Positions 16,995 through 26,799 are shown, counted from the stretch's first letter. The stretch: DNA of 51,111 nucleotides from Gammaproteobacteria bacterium (GCA_005878835.1 VBMV01000065.1:1-51111); one strand, 5' to 3'. Numbers and translations are program-made. Notes: generated from the sequence alone by a model not told the origin.

Positions 16995-17063
16995 GCCAAA
17001 CAACAAACGAGAGACGCCGGCCGACACGGCTGACGACTCGCATTCTTTGGAGGGAAAATCCAC

Positions 17064-19601
17064 ATGGCGCGCACTCGAGCGGGCTTTATCAGGATCCTGA
17101 CGATATCCACGGTTGCTGCCTTTGCGGGCCTGCCTTTTGTGGCCAGTGCGCAACAGCCGGACCAGGGCATTCAGGAGATCATTGTCACGGCGACCAAGCG
17201 CGAAGCGAACCTGCAGGACGTGCCGTTCTCGGTGTCGGCGACCAGCCAGGACCAGATCCGCAACTCCGGCGCGATGGACCTCGTCGATCTCGCCCGCAAC
17301 ATCGCGGGGTTTGCGGTGGCGGACCTCGGTCCCGGCCAAAGCCAGGTCGCCATCCGCGGCATCAGCTCCGGCCAGGTCATCCGTGACCAGCCGGGCGTCA
17401 AGGAGCAGGTGGGCGTGTATCTCGATGAGTCACCGATTTCGGTGGCCCTCTTCACGCCCGATCTCGAGCTGTACGACCTCGACCGTTTCGAGGTGCTGCG
17501 CGGCCCACAAGGGACGCTCTTCGGTGCAGGATCCGAGTCCGGGACGGTGCGCTACATCACACACCAGCCGCAGCTCGGGAAGACCGAAGTATCGCTCGAC
17601 GCCTCCCTCGAGACGGTCTCGCACGGCGACGAAGGCGGCTACCTCAGGGCTGCGCTGAACCTCCCCGTCACCGACGTGGTGGCGGCACGCCTAGTGGGCT
17701 ACTGGCACCACCTGCCCGGGTTCGTCGACGCGATTACGCCGATCGGCCCGATCGGCGCTAACTCGCCGAGCGGCTTCAACGTTCAGAAGTCAATCAACGA
17801 CGGCGACCGCAGCGGTGTGCGGCTCGCGTTCCTCGTCAAGCCGAGCGCTGACCTGTCGATCACTCCACGCATCATGTTCCAGAAGCTGGAGACCAACGGT
17901 TATCCGCGTACCGACCTCTACAACATCCTCGGGAACTCCTACACCGCCACCCAACCGCCAGTCAGCATCGGAAGCCTGCAGCAGTACCGACAGCAGCATG
18001 ACGGCATGATCGATGACTTCACCCTCGCGGATCTCAAAGTCGATTACGACACGGGTCCCGGAACACTGACCTCGATCACATCGTTCACGCATCGCAACGT
18101 GCTGGTGGCGCGCGATGCCACGCAGCTGACAGGAAGCGTGACCTTCGACGTGTTCGGCAACGTTTTCACCCCGAACAACCCAGCGGGCGTGCGCACCAAC
18201 TCGCCACTCTTCGACCGCACGCACCTCAACGTGCTGTCGCAGGAGGTCCGCCTCGCGTCCAACGGCAAGCAGATGATCGACTGGCTGGTCGGGGGGTTCT
18301 TCCAGCACGTGGGGCGGCGCTACGGACAGAACTTGCCCACACCGGGATATGATGCCTTGAATGCCTCATTCGGATTCTGGCCGGGATGCCCCACGCCACC
18401 GGGGCCACCCTGCAGCTTTCCGCTCGGCAATGACACGCTCGGTCCTGCCGACACGCCTTTCTTTTCGGATCTCAGCTACCGCCTGAAGCAGTATGCCGCG
18501 TTCGGCGAGGGGACCTGGCATGCGACCGACCAGATCGCGGTCACCGCCGGCCTGCGCTACTACAAGTTCAACGAGGACAGGGTACTCAATTTCCACGGCG
18601 GGTTCGCTGCCGGCACGCCAGCCGGGGGCGTTCCGGGGTCCACGGACTCGAATGGCGTGTCGCCGCGTCTGATTCTGAGTTACAAGCCCGTAGGGGATGT
18701 GGAGCTCAGTGCGCAAGCCGCCCGCGGGTTTCGTCTCGGCGGCATTAACGATCCCCTTAACATACCGCTGTGTTCTCCGGTGGATCTGGTGGTTTTCGGC
18801 AGTCAGAAGAACTGGAAAGACGAGAAGACCTGGAATTACGAGCTTGGCGCGAAGACGCAGTGGATGGACCGACGCGTCACGTTCAACATTTCGGCGTTCT
18901 ATGCCGATATCAAGGACCTGCAGGCCACGACGACTGCGGGCACGTGCTCGTCACGCATCGTGTTCAACGTGCCCACGGCCCGCAGCACGGGCGTCGAAGC
19001 GGAACTGTTCGCGCGGCCGAACGCCAACTGGGACTTCGGCATCTCGGCGACGGTCATCGACGCCAAGCTGACTTCGTCCGTTACTTCGACGATACCGCCG
19101 CCGACGGGCTCTCCTCCGGGGACCCCGTCTACTGTCGTCGTAGTGGGTGGCTTGGCGGACGGCAACCGCCTACCGACCGCGCCGAAGACACAGGCGGTGG
19201 GAAGCGTCGGCTATACCGTGCCGGTGAAGAGCGGAACGGACGTCTTCGCGAACGCAACCGTGCAGTACGTGGGCTCCTCATTCTCGCAGTTCGAGAACGA
19301 GCAGACAGGCTGGGGTCAGATCGGCGGCAGCGGAGACCCGAATGCGGCGCGGCTGATCACGTACGGCGGACCGTTGACCGTGAGCGTCATCAACTTCAAT
19401 CCGGAGCTGCCGAGCTACACGCTGGCCAACTTCCGACTTGGCCTGAAGACCAATCGCTGGCAGCTGGCGGCGTACATCACCAACATCAGCGACAAGAATG
19501 CGCGGCTGGCGCTCGACTACGAGCGCGGCCGCAGCGCACGCGTCGGCTACCTGACCAACCAGCCGCGCACCATCGGAGTGTACGGAAGCTACGTCTTCTG
19601 A
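17064..19601 (+). CDS. TonB-dependent outer-membrane receptor
   Basis: The 845-aa protein has a signal peptide (cleavage near ASAQ, about residue 30) and then QEIIVTATKREANLQDVPFS, the TonB-box and plug start seen in oligotroph receptors. The plug continues with QVAIRGISSG and RFEVLRGPQGTLFGAGS. The remaining ~600 residues alternate as beta strands, ending IGVYGSYVF with terminal Phe. It imports an unknown ligand across the outer membrane using TonB energy. GGAGGG precedes ATG 17064. The molybdenum hydroxylase immediately downstream might act on the imported compound; that is inference from position only. Confidence 0.95.
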   Translation: MARTRAGFIRILTISTVAAFAGLPFVASAQQPDQGIQEIIVTATKREANLQDVPFSVSATSQDQIRNSGAMDLVDLARNIAGFAVADLGPGQSQVAIRGISSGQVIRDQPGVKEQVGVYLDESPISVALFTPDLELYDLDRFEVLRGPQGTLFGAGSESGTVRYITHQPQLGKTEVSLDASLETVSHGDEGGYLRAALNLPVTDVVAARLVGYWHHLPGFVDAITPIGPIGANSPSGFNVQKSINDGDRSGVRLAFLVKPSADLSITPRIMFQKLETNGYPRTDLYNILGNSYTATQPPVSIGSLQQYRQQHDGMIDDFTLADLKVDYDTGPGTLTSITSFTHRNVLVARDATQLTGSVTFDVFGNVFTPNNPAGVRTNSPLFDRTHLNVLSQEVRLASNGKQMIDWLVGGFFQHVGRRYGQNLPTPGYDALNASFGFWPGCPTPPGPPCSFPLGNDTLGPADTPFFSDLSYRLKQYAAFGEGTWHATDQIAVTAGLRYYKFNEDRVLNFHGGFAAGTPAGGVPGSTDSNGVSPRLILSYKPVGDVELSAQAARGFRLGGINDPLNIPLCSPVDLVVFGSQKNWKDEKTWNYELGAKTQWMDRRVTFNISAFYADIKDLQATTTAGTCSSRIVFNVPTARSTGVEAELFARPNANWDFGISATVIDAKLTSSVTSTIPPPTGSPPGTPSTVVVVGGLADGNRLPTAPKTQAVGSVGYTVPVKSGTDVFANATVQYVGSSFSQFENEQTGWGQIGGSGDPNAARLITYGGPLTVSVINFNPELPSYTLANFRLGLKTNRWQLAAYITNISDKNARLALDYERGRSARVGYLTNQPRTIGVYGSYVF

Positions 19602-19648
19602 GGGCCGCGGGCGGCATCGGCTGCCTGCGCGACAGCGTTGACACGGGC

Positions 19649-19675
19649 CGGCTTCCGCCAGGAAGCCGCCCCTTT
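19649..19675 (+). terminator. Probable intrinsic terminator after the TonB receptor gene
   Basis: CGGCTTCC, tetraloop GCCA, GGAAGCCG form an 8-bp stem (19649-19668) followed by a C/T-rich tail ending CCTTTC. It lies 48 nt after the receptor stop. The tail is weak in T, so efficiency is uncertain. Confidence 0.5.
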
Positions 19676-19731
19676 CATCCCGCGGTGCACCACCGGCGCG
19701 GGATGTGCCAGCGGCGCCGGGCAAACGCCGG

Positions 19732-19747
19732 TCTCTCGAACGAGAGA
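19732..19747. promoter_or_regulatory. Palindromic operator candidate before the molybdenum hydroxylase genes
   Basis: TCTCTCG-AA-CGAGAGA is a perfect 7-bp dyad with a 2-nt centre, 69 nt upstream of the iorA-like start. Its compact symmetry is typical of a dimeric repressor site rather than a terminator. No regulator gene is adjacent. Confidence 0.4.
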
Positions 19748-19815
19748 TGGCGCGGCGCACGCACGCGCGCGATAAACCAGCGTTTAGGCCGGCCCTTCAC
19801 ACGGAGGTCGTTCAC

Positions 19816-20295
19816 ATGTCCATCAAACTGACCGTGAACGGTGACACCCGCGAGCTGGATATCGATGCGGACATGCCGCTGCTGTGGGCAATCCGGGACC
19901 ACCTGCAGCTCACCGGTACCAAATTCGGCTGCGGCATGGCGTTGTGCGGCGCCTGCACCGTGCACATCGATGGTCAGGCGACACGCTCGTGCGTCACGCC
20001 CGTGACGGCCGCCCAGGGCAAGCAGATCACCACCATCGAAGGCTTGAGCACGGCCGCGGGCCGCGCCGTGCAGGCCGCTTGGATCGGACTCGATGTTCCG
20101 CAGTGCGGTTACTGTCAGAGTGGGCAGGTCATGTCCGCCGCAGCGCTGCTGGCGGCCAATCCGAAGCCGAGCGATGCGGATATCGATGCCGCTATGGCCG
20201 GCAACATCTGCCGCTGCGCTACCTACGTCCGCATCCGCGGCGCCATCCATCAGGCGGCCGAAACCCTGGCAACCGGCGCCCCCGCCGCGCCCTAA
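19816..20295 (+). CDS. Molybdenum hydroxylase [2Fe-2S] small subunit (IorA-like)
   Basis: The 159-aa protein has a plant-type [2Fe-2S] ferredoxin domain with Cys39, Cys44, Cys47 and Cys59 ([13 protein letters not shown]...SC). A second, helical [2Fe-2S] domain has Cys97, Cys100, Cys132 and Cys134 (QCGYCQSGQ...[11 protein letters not shown]). This is the small subunit of xanthine-oxidase-family enzymes of the isoquinoline 1-oxidoreductase type. It passes electrons from the molybdenum centre. GGAGG at 19804-19808 supports ATG 19816. The large-subunit gene begins 13 bp later. Confidence 0.92.
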   Translation: MSIKLTVNGDTRELDIDADMPLLWAIRDHLQLTGTKFGCGMALCGACTVHIDGQATRSCVTPVTAAQGKQITTIEGLSTAAGRAVQAAWIGLDVPQCGYCQSGQVMSAAALLAANPKPSDADIDAAMAGNICRCATYVRIRGAIHQAAETLATGAPAAP

Positions 20296-20307
20296 GAGGA
20301 GTGCGCC

Positions 20308-22539
20308 ATGTACTTCCGCCACATTGAAGACGCCGCTGCGCTCGCCGTGGGAAGGTCGCCCGCCGAGCTGAGCCGCCGCCAGTTCCTGAAGCTCACCACG
20401 CTCGCGGGCTCGGGACTCACCCTCGGCATGGTGCTGCCGGGATGCGGCACCGGCCCCGGCGGCGCTGCCGCAGGTCCGCTCGTCATGCCGTTCGTGCGCA
20501 TCGCGCCCGACAACACGGTCACCGTGATCTCCAAACACCTGGAGGCCGGCCAGGGCGTCTGGACCGGGCTTCCGGCGATCGTCGCCGAGGAGCTGGATGC
20601 GTCCTGGGACCAGATGCGCGTCGAGAGCGCGCCGGCGCAGGTGCCCATGTACGGCAATCTCGCGATGGGGGGCAAGATCCAGCTCACCGGCGGCTCGACG
20701 GCTGTGGCCAACTCCTGGCAGCAGCTGCGCCAGGCGGGTGCGACCGCGCGCGCCATGCTGGTGGCGGCCGCCGCCAAGGCGTGGGCCGTGCCGGCGAGTG
20801 AGATCAAGGTGAGCCAGGGAGTGGTGTCGCACACTGGCGCGGGACGTAAAGCGACTTTCGGCGAGCTCGCCGGCAGCGCCGCGAAGGAGCCCGTGCCGAC
20901 GCAGGTCAGCCTCAAGGATCCCGCCGCTTTCAGCATCGTCGGCAACGAGAAGCTGCCGCGGCTCGATGCGCGCGCCAAGTCCACCGGCAAGCAGCAGTTC
21001 GCCATCGACGTCATGCTGCCCGGCATGATGACCGCGGTCGTCATGCGCCCGCCGCGCTTTGGCGGCAAGGTGAGCTCGTTCGATGCCACCAAGGCCAGGG
21101 CCGTTGCGGGCGTGATCGACGTGGTGCAGATTCCGCGCGGCGTGGCGGTGATCGGCAAAGACATGTGGTCCGCCAAGAAGGGTCGCGAGGCGCTCAGCGT
21201 CACGTGGGACGAGTCAGGCGCCGAGAAGCGCGGCACGACGCAGCTCATGAAGGAATATCACGCCCTGAGCCGCAGCAAGGAGGCGGTCACGGTGACGCAG
21301 CGCGGCGACGTCGAGGCGGCGCTTGCACATGCGGTGAAGCGCGTGGAGGGGGAGTTCGAGTTTCCGTACCTCGCGCACGCGCCGATGGAGCCCCTGACCG
21401 CGGTGTGCCAGCTGAGTGCCGACAAGTGCGAGATCTGGGCCGGCTGCCAGTTCCAGACCGTCGACCAGGCGAATGCCGCGGCGGCGGTCGGACTGAAGCC
21501 CGAGCAGGTGAGCATCAACACGCTCGCCGCCGGCGGCACCTTCGGACGGCGCGCGAATCCCGAATCGGACTACATCTCCGAGGTGGCTTCCATCGCCAAG
21601 GCGACGGGCGGGAAATATCCGGTGCGCCTCATCTGGACGCGCGAGGATGACATCACCGGCGGCCGCTACCGGCCGCTCAACTACCACCGCGTCACCGCAG
21701 CCATCGGCAAGGACGGCAAGGTCGCCTACCGCCAGCGCGTCGTCGGTCAGTCGATCGTCGCCGGCACGCCGTTCGCGTCCATGATGATCAAGAACGGCGT
21801 CGATCCGACGGCGGTCGGCGGCAGCGCCCCCGAGCAGTACGATCTCGCCGACGCACACGTGAGCTGGTCGCCGCCGACAGTCGGGGTGCCGGTGCTGTGG
21901 TGGCGCTCAGTCGAGAACACGCACATGGCGTTCTCCAAGGAAGTGATGATCGATGAGCTGGCGCACGCGGCGCGACAGGACCCGGTCGCGTTCCGGCTGG
22001 CGTTGCTCGGCGAGCATCCGCGCCACGTCGGTGCGCTCAAGCTCGCGGCCGAGAAGGCCGGATGGGACTCGCCATTCTCGAAAGAGAAGGGGCGCGGACG
22101 CGGCGTCGCCGTGCACGAGTCCTTCGGCTCGGTGGTGGCGCAGGTGGCGGAAGTTACGGTGAGCGGCGACAAGATCACGGTCGATCGCGTGGTGTGCGCG
22201 GTCGACTGCGGCATCGCGGTCACACCCGACGTGGTGAAGGCGCAGATGCAAAGCGGCATCGGCTACGGCCTGTCGGCAGCGCTGTACGGCAAGATCACGC
22301 TCACCGACGGACACGTCGATCAAACCAACTTCCACCAGTACCAGGTGCTGCGCATCAACGACATGCCACGCGCGATCGAGGTGTACATCGTGCCCTCGAC
22401 GAATCCGCCCTCGGGTGTCGGGGAACCGGGAACGCCGCCGATCGCGCCCGCGGTTGCCAACGCGGTGCGCGCAGCGACCGGGATCCGCCTGCACACGCTG
22501 CCGTTTGATCTGGCGGCGGCGCGCCGCGCCCGGGCCTGA
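20308..22539 (+). CDS. Molybdopterin-binding large subunit, isoquinoline 1-oxidoreductase beta type, Tat-exported
   Basis: The 743-aa product belongs to the xanthine dehydrogenase molybdopterin family. A twin-arginine signal [16 protein letters not shown] near residue 22 predicts folded export to the periplasm. A Cys in MVLPGCG may allow membrane anchoring. Typical segments include [38 protein letters not shown] and [17 protein letters not shown], the last containing the conserved catalytic Glu. It should hydroxylate an N-heterocycle or oxidise an aldehyde; the substrate is unknown. No FAD subunit and no XdhC-like maturation gene is nearby, as expected for the Ior type. Confidence 0.92.
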   Translation: MYFRHIEDAAALAVGRSPAELSRRQFLKLTTLAGSGLTLGMVLPGCGTGPGGAAAGPLVMPFVRIAPDNTVTVISKHLEAGQGVWTGLPAIVAEELDASWDQMRVESAPAQVPMYGNLAMGGKIQLTGGSTAVANSWQQLRQAGATARAMLVAAAAKAWAVPASEIKVSQGVVSHTGAGRKATFGELAGSAAKEPVPTQVSLKDPAAFSIVGNEKLPRLDARAKSTGKQQFAIDVMLPGMMTAVVMRPPRFGGKVSSFDATKARAVAGVIDVVQIPRGVAVIGKDMWSAKKGREALSVTWDESGAEKRGTTQLMKEYHALSRSKEAVTVTQRGDVEAALAHAVKRVEGEFEFPYLAHAPMEPLTAVCQLSADKCEIWAGCQFQTVDQANAAAAVGLKPEQVSINTLAAGGTFGRRANPESDYISEVASIAKATGGKYPVRLIWTREDDITGGRYRPLNYHRVTAAIGKDGKVAYRQRVVGQSIVAGTPFASMMIKNGVDPTAVGGSAPEQYDLADAHVSWSPPTVGVPVLWWRSVENTHMAFSKEVMIDELAHAARQDPVAFRLALLGEHPRHVGALKLAAEKAGWDSPFSKEKGRGRGVAVHESFGSVVAQVAEVTVSGDKITVDRVVCAVDCGIAVTPDVVKAQMQSGIGYGLSAALYGKITLTDGHVDQTNFHQYQVLRINDMPRAIEVYIVPSTNPPSGVGEPGTPPIAPAVANAVRAATGIRLHTLPFDLAAARRARA

Positions 22540-22553
22540 GCGCACTGCAGGCG

Positions 22554-23159
22554 CTACACCGCGGCAAAGTCGCGGGCCTGCGCGCTCCAGGCGGGCGCGC
22601 TGGCGAGGGCACCCGGGACCTCCTCCGGTGTGCCGACCACCTGCCACATCATGAGGTGCCGCCGGTCCATGAAGCGCTCCTCGACGGCGCGGTTGAGCAC
22701 ATCGAGAAGCGCAGTGAAGAATCCCCGGGTGTTCACCAGCACGATGGGATTGAGGTACAGCCCGAGACGCTTGAGCGTGATAGCCTCGAGCAGCTCCTCG
22801 AGCGTGCCGGAGCCGCCGGGAAGTGCGATCGCCGCCTGGCTGAGCGTCAGCATCATGTGCTTGCGGGTGCGCAGGTCCTCGACCAGCTGCAGGCGCGTCA
22901 GTCCCTTGTGCCCCCACTCGAGCTCGGCCATGAATCGCGGCAGGATGCCGATCACCCGGCCGCCGTGACTGAGCGCGCCGTCTGCGAGCGCGCCCATGGA
23001 GCCGACCGCGCCGCCCCCGTACACAATCCCGACTCCCTGTCCGGCGAGCACCTCGCCCAGGCGCCGCGCTGCGGCCCGATACTCAGGGTGCGCGAGGCGG
23101 CTGGAGGCGCAGTACACGCAGACGGCGGGCTCGATGGAACGCTCGGCCGGTGAGCTCAT
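22554..23159 (-). CDS. LOG-family protein (cytokinin riboside 5'-monophosphate phosphoribohydrolase type)
   Basis: From ATG 23159 the protein is 201 aa, the usual LOG length. It has the Rossmann start VCVYCASSRLAHPEYRAAA, a nucleotide-binding GGGAVGSMGALADGAL, and the signature PGGSGTLEELLEAIT with RTRKHMM before it. Members hydrolyse nucleoside 5'-monophosphates to base and ribose 5-phosphate. In bacteria the in vivo role is usually unknown. A perfect TATAAT at 23189-23184 (minus) is a probable -10 box about 25 nt upstream. It faces the Mo hydroxylase gene tail to tail. Confidence 0.92.
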   Translation of the reverse strand: MSSPAERSIEPAVCVYCASSRLAHPEYRAAARRLGEVLAGQGVGIVYGGGAVGSMGALADGALSHGGRVIGILPRFMAELEWGHKGLTRLQLVEDLRTRKHMMLTLSQAAIALPGGSGTLEELLEAITLKRLGLYLNPIVLVNTRGFFTALLDVLNRAVEERFMDRRHLMMWQVVGTPEEVPGALASAPAWSAQARDFAAV

Positions 23160-23191
23160 GGGGTCCTTCCGTGCAATGCCCTCATTATAAA

Positions 23192-23211
23192 GGGCGCCAT
23201 GATGGGCGCCC
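23192..23211. repeat. 7-bp inverted repeat between LOG and protease genes
   Basis: GGGCGCC (23192-23198), ATGATG, GGCGCCC (23205-23211). It abuts the TATAAT of the LOG gene promoter on the upstream side, so it may bind a regulator of that gene. Confidence 0.35.
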
Positions 23212-23315
23212 GCCGCCGTTGCGGGCGCCTGCGGCTCATCCAAGGCGGTGGCGGGCGCAAAACTGGGACCTGGCCCCAGGCCGGCCCGCCGCGGAGGCGG
23301 TATAAGCGCTCCGGT

Positions 23316-24497
23316 ATGGACTGTCCGAAGTGCGGACATCAGCAGACTGACACGGTCAAATGCGCATCGTGCGGGGTCTATTTCGCGAAATTCGCCCAAC
23401 AACAGGAGCTGATCGCGAGCCGCTCAGGCGCGGCGCACGATGAACTTCCTGACAGCGGTTTCGGCTGGAGTGCGCTCGCCCTCACCGCGATACTGAGCAT
23501 GGCACTCGCCTGGTACGTCCTGCGCGGGCACGCCACCTCTCCCGCGACGCCCGCGTCACCTGCCAGCGCGGCGAGCGGCGCCGCGCAGATCGGGGCCGCG
23601 CCGCCCGCGCCGTCCGCGCCGTCCGCGCCGTCAACGGCGGGGCCCTTCCCGCACGCGCTGCAGGGTCTTGAAGCGCAGCTGACGAGGACCTTTCCGGCGC
23701 GCAACGCCATCGAGACCGCGCGCAATGCCACCGTATTCATCAAGACCGGCTGGGGCATGGGGTCCGGCTTCATCATCGATGCGGACTGTCACGTGATCAC
23801 CAATCGGCACGTGGTGGAGACCGACGGCGCGAGGGTGGCCAACACGGTGGTCTCGAGCGCCGAGATGCGCGCGCGCATCGCCGTCGCCGAGCAGCAGCTG
23901 CGCGCGAATATCGGCCAGCAGCTGCACTTGCGGCGCTCGCTCGCCGGGCAGCCGGGCACGAACCTGCAGGTGATCGAAATCGACGATCGCATCCAGGCCA
24001 TGAAGGAGGAGCTCGCCGATCTGCCGGTGCGCATCAACCACGCCATCAGCGAAAAGGTGGAGGGCTCAGGCCGCAGCGGCTTTACCGCGATGGTGGTTGA
24101 CGGCACCGAGTTCAGCTCGCTGCACGCCCAGTACGCCGACAACCGGGATCTTGCGATCTTTCAACTGCCCGCCGATCACTGTCCGCACCTCGCGCCCGGG
24201 AGTTCGGACACTCTCGCCCAGGGCGAGCGCCTGTACACCATCGGCAACCCCTCGGGACTGGCCTACAGCGTGACCTCGGGAGTCTTCTCAGGCGATCGCG
24301 GTGCCGGTCACGAGCGCTTCCTGCAGACCGATGCGCCGATCAATCCCGGTAACAGCGGCGGCCCGCTGATCCGCGAGAATGGTGAGGTGGTCGGCATCAA
24401 TACCCTGGTGCTGCAGGGGGCGCAGGGCATCGGCTTCGCCATCCCGATCGAGGCGGTCTACCAGGAGTTCCTGCAGCTGCGCGCGCCGCAGCGTTGA
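23316..24497 (+). CDS. Membrane-anchored trypsin-like serine protease with zinc ribbon
   Basis: The 393-aa protein starts with a zinc ribbon (Cys3, Cys6, Cys16, Cys19 in MDCPKC...CASC). One membrane helix follows at about residues 50-69, then an Ala/Pro linker and a Deg/trypsin-like domain. The triad is His165 (VITNRHVV), Asp278 (NRDLAIFQ) and Ser347 (PINPGNSGGPL). Between His and Asp there is a long insertion of about 70 residues, helical and charged (about 183-250), absent from ordinary DegP-type domains. There is no PDZ domain. The ribbon should be cytosolic and the protease periplasmic. Function unknown. Confidence 0.88.
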   Translation: MDCPKCGHQQTDTVKCASCGVYFAKFAQQQELIASRSGAAHDELPDSGFGWSALALTAILSMALAWYVLRGHATSPATPASPASAASGAAQIGAAPPAPSAPSAPSTAGPFPHALQGLEAQLTRTFPARNAIETARNATVFIKTGWGMGSGFIIDADCHVITNRHVVETDGARVANTVVSSAEMRARIAVAEQQLRANIGQQLHLRRSLAGQPGTNLQVIEIDDRIQAMKEELADLPVRINHAISEKVEGSGRSGFTAMVVDGTEFSSLHAQYADNRDLAIFQLPADHCPHLAPGSSDTLAQGERLYTIGNPSGLAYSVTSGVFSGDRGAGHERFLQTDAPINPGNSGGPLIRENGEVVGINTLVLQGAQGIGFAIPIEAVYQEFLQLRAPQR

Positions 24498-24515
24498 GAC
24501 GCGCGCGCCCGAGCG

Positions 24516-25334
24516 TCAGTGCTCGGTGGGCCGCGGCGCGGCGCTCGGGGTTGCCGCCAGCTCATTCGCCTGACTCACCCACTCATCGCGCTGGATGCGA
24601 CCCTTGTAGGCGGCGAGCTTGCGGTCGACGTACCTGACGTCCTCGGCAGACCACTCGGCGATCTGCCAGAAGTAGAACACGCCCACCCGATGGAGCCTGC
24701 GTTCCAGCACCTTCGGCACACCCTTGATCTGCGTCAGATCGTCCGGCTTGCCGTGTCCGGGATGCGTCAGGAGATTGCGACTGCCTGCGCGAACCGCAGC
24801 CTTCGGCGCCGGCGGATTCTCCAGACGCGACTGCAGCGTGCCGAGCCGCTCGAGCACGGGACCGAGGTCCACCGTCTGGGACGGCACCGCGCGAAACGCC
24901 CGCACTGCACTCTCGAGCTCATCCAGGCGGGTCTGCACCGGGAACAGCGCGTGCTCGATCGCGGTGAGGCGCTGTTCCGTAGGCCCGAGATCGGAAGGCG
25001 CGGGCAGGCGGATATCGCCGATGCGCGTCTCGATCTCATCCAGGCGCGCATGCACTGACGCCAGGTCGACGCGCTCGGGGATGGGGACGTCGATGCTGCG
25101 CACCGCCTCGTCCACCGCCGCCACCTGCTCGCGCAGCGGCTGCAGATCGACCTCCGGACGCGCCGCCAGGCGCGCTTCGAAGCCGCGGCGCCAGCTCGCC
25201 CACTCATCGCGCGAGCGCGCGTACTCGAGCGTCACGTCTTCGTAGTGACGGCGGAACCACCAGTAGCCGAACAGGGCGCCGCAGGCGGCGGCCAGCACCA
25301 GCAGGAACAGGATTTTCGCCAAGAGAAAGCCCAT
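24516..25334 (-). CDS. Membrane-anchored coiled-coil protein with C-terminal helix-hairpin-helix-like domain
   Basis: The 272-aa protein has one N-terminal membrane helix (ILFLLVLAAACGALFGYWWF). A long Arg/Glu-rich helical region of about 150 residues follows, with heptad-like spacing. A C-terminal domain, DDLTQIKGVPKVLERRLHRVGV then FWQIAEWSAEDV, is the small helical module often seen at the end of such proteins and in some ribosomal or NADH-dehydrogenase-associated proteins. No enzymatic motif is visible. It lies between a periplasmic protease and an OmpA-like protein, so an envelope role is likely. Confidence 0.8.
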   Translation of the reverse strand: MGFLLAKILFLLVLAAACGALFGYWWFRRHYEDVTLEYARSRDEWASWRRGFEARLAARPEVDLQPLREQVAAVDEAVRSIDVPIPERVDLASVHARLDEIETRIGDIRLPAPSDLGPTEQRLTAIEHALFPVQTRLDELESAVRAFRAVPSQTVDLGPVLERLGTLQSRLENPPAPKAAVRAGSRNLLTHPGHGKPDDLTQIKGVPKVLERRLHRVGVFYFWQIAEWSAEDVRYVDRKLAAYKGRIQRDEWVSQANELAATPSAAPRPTEH

Positions 25335-25356
25335 GTCGCCCCTCCCCTAAGGAAAG

Positions 25357-26133
25357 TCAGTCGGCAGACACGACGTGAAACTCAATGCGGCGGTTGCGTG
25401 CACGACCGCTCTCGGTGGTGTTGTCGGCGATCGGTCGCCGCGCCGCGAATCCCCGCGCCCGCAGCCGCCCGGCAGGCACGCCGCGGGCGATGAGCGCATC
25501 ACGCACCGCCGCCGCGCGCGCCTGACTCAGGCGGCGATTGAACGCCGAGCGCCCGACCGGATCGGTATGGCCGTCGATGCGCAGCGTGCCGGGGCAGCTG
25601 CGGGCCTCCTGCGCGAGTCGATCCAGAAGCGGAGCGCTGCGCGCGTCGATCGCGGCACTGCCGCTGGCAAACTCGATCTGCCCGCCCGCCAGCACGCCCG
25701 CGAGCGAGCGCTCACAGGCCTGCGCAGCGGTCTGCAGGGGCGCCGCCGCGGCGCTCGCCGGCGGCGCGGGCGCGGTAAAGCGGCCCGCAACGCTCACCGC
25801 GCAGGCGCGACGCCCGATCCAGGTGGCACAGCGAGCCGCCTTCGCCACGGTGATGGCGCGCTCGCCCGAGCCGGGGGCCGGCTCCCCGCCCGAGAGCGTG
25901 AGGTTCTGCCCGGAGACCGAAAGACCCACCCAGCCGAAGCCCGCGGCGTCGAGCTGCTCGCGCGTCTCGCGCTGCACCGCGCCTTCGATCCAGTTGCGCG
26001 CCACCGGACCCGACGCGAAGGAGGCCGTCAGCGCCAGCGCGACGAGTGGCAACAGGCCGCGCCACACGAAGGGCCAGGCCGGCGGCTCGCGCCAGATCAG
26101 CAGATGAGGGTGCTGGACAGCCACGGATTGCAT
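25357..26133 (-). CDS. OmpA-C-domain protein with N-terminal membrane helix
   Basis: From ATG 26133 the product is 258 aa. After a cytosolic stretch containing PHLLIWREPPAWPFVWRG, one membrane helix (LLPLVALALTASFASG) leads to a BON-like segment (AGFGWVGLSVSGQNLTLSG). The C-terminal OmpA-like peptidoglycan-binding domain has IEFASGSAAID, LRIDGHTDPVG and GRARNRRIEFHV. The longer open frame to 26808 is not supported, because it runs through a barrel remnant on the other strand. It probably tethers inner membrane and peptidoglycan. It begins the minus-strand pair with the coiled-coil protein. Confidence 0.88.
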   Translation of the reverse strand: MQSVAVQHPHLLIWREPPAWPFVWRGLLPLVALALTASFASGPVARNWIEGAVQRETREQLDAAGFGWVGLSVSGQNLTLSGGEPAPGSGERAITVAKAARCATWIGRRACAVSVAGRFTAPAPPASAAAAPLQTAAQACERSLAGVLAGGQIEFASGSAAIDARSAPLLDRLAQEARSCPGTLRIDGHTDPVGRSAFNRRLSQARAAAVRDALIARGVPAGRLRARGFAARRPIADNTTESGRARNRRIEFHVVSAD

Positions 26134-26283
26134 CGCAACCTCCCGTCCGTCCCTGTCAGTTGGATTCGGTTTATACACTGAAGCCGCGGATCCGGCCACG
26201 TGCGCGGGCGGCGCTGCCGAGCGCCGCCGGGTTCGCGCGCGGGTTCGTCGCATCGAGGCGCTGGAACTGCGCACGCACTGCCG

Positions 26284-26799
26284 ACGCGCTGTAACATCGC
26301 GACCGAAGTCGCGTGCGGCTTCGACGTCACGCTGGGCTGGCACGCGGCGCTGCGCTACATGCCCTCGGCGGGCAACGCGCCGTTCTGGGCACTCTCGAGC
26401 CTCGGTGGTGATCGCAGCGTGATCGACGAGCGCGAGCCGCTGCGCGGCTACGGCGCCGACCGCTTCATCGACCGCAACATGTTCGCGACCGGCCTGGAGC
26501 TGCGCACGAGCGTCGTGAACCTGAACGCCTTCGGCACGCACGTGAGCGTGGAGGCGGCCCCGTTCCTCGATGCCGGCAAGGTGTTCGCAGCGCTCGGCGG
26601 CAGCCCGTTCTCCAGGCTGCACGCCACCCCGGGGTTTGGCGTACGCGGCGTGGCGAATCCCTTCATCGTCGGCTACGTGGATTTCGGCCTGGCCCGCGGC
26701 AGGGTCGCGGTGTTCAGCGGCATCGACTATCCGTTCCGAGCGGCCCGCCCGCCAGGGGGCTGCGCGGCGCATTTGCCCACTGCAACGGGTGGCCCGTAG
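26284..26799 (+). pseudogene. Remnant of an Omp85/surface-antigen beta-barrel gene
   Basis: The frame encodes only the last ~150 residues of a BamA/TamA-type barrel. LSSLGGDRSV, LRGYGADRFIDRN, ELRTSVV and APFLDAGKVF are seen in the usual order. It ends VAVFSGIDYPF, the normal C-terminal barrel signature. The N-terminal two thirds are missing and there is no start codon or ribosome-binding site near the homology. After the terminal Phe the frame continues through a CGA codon, one substitution from TGA, for about 20 unrelated residues. I read it as a decayed fragment; the end overlaps the tRNA promoter. Confidence 0.7.
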
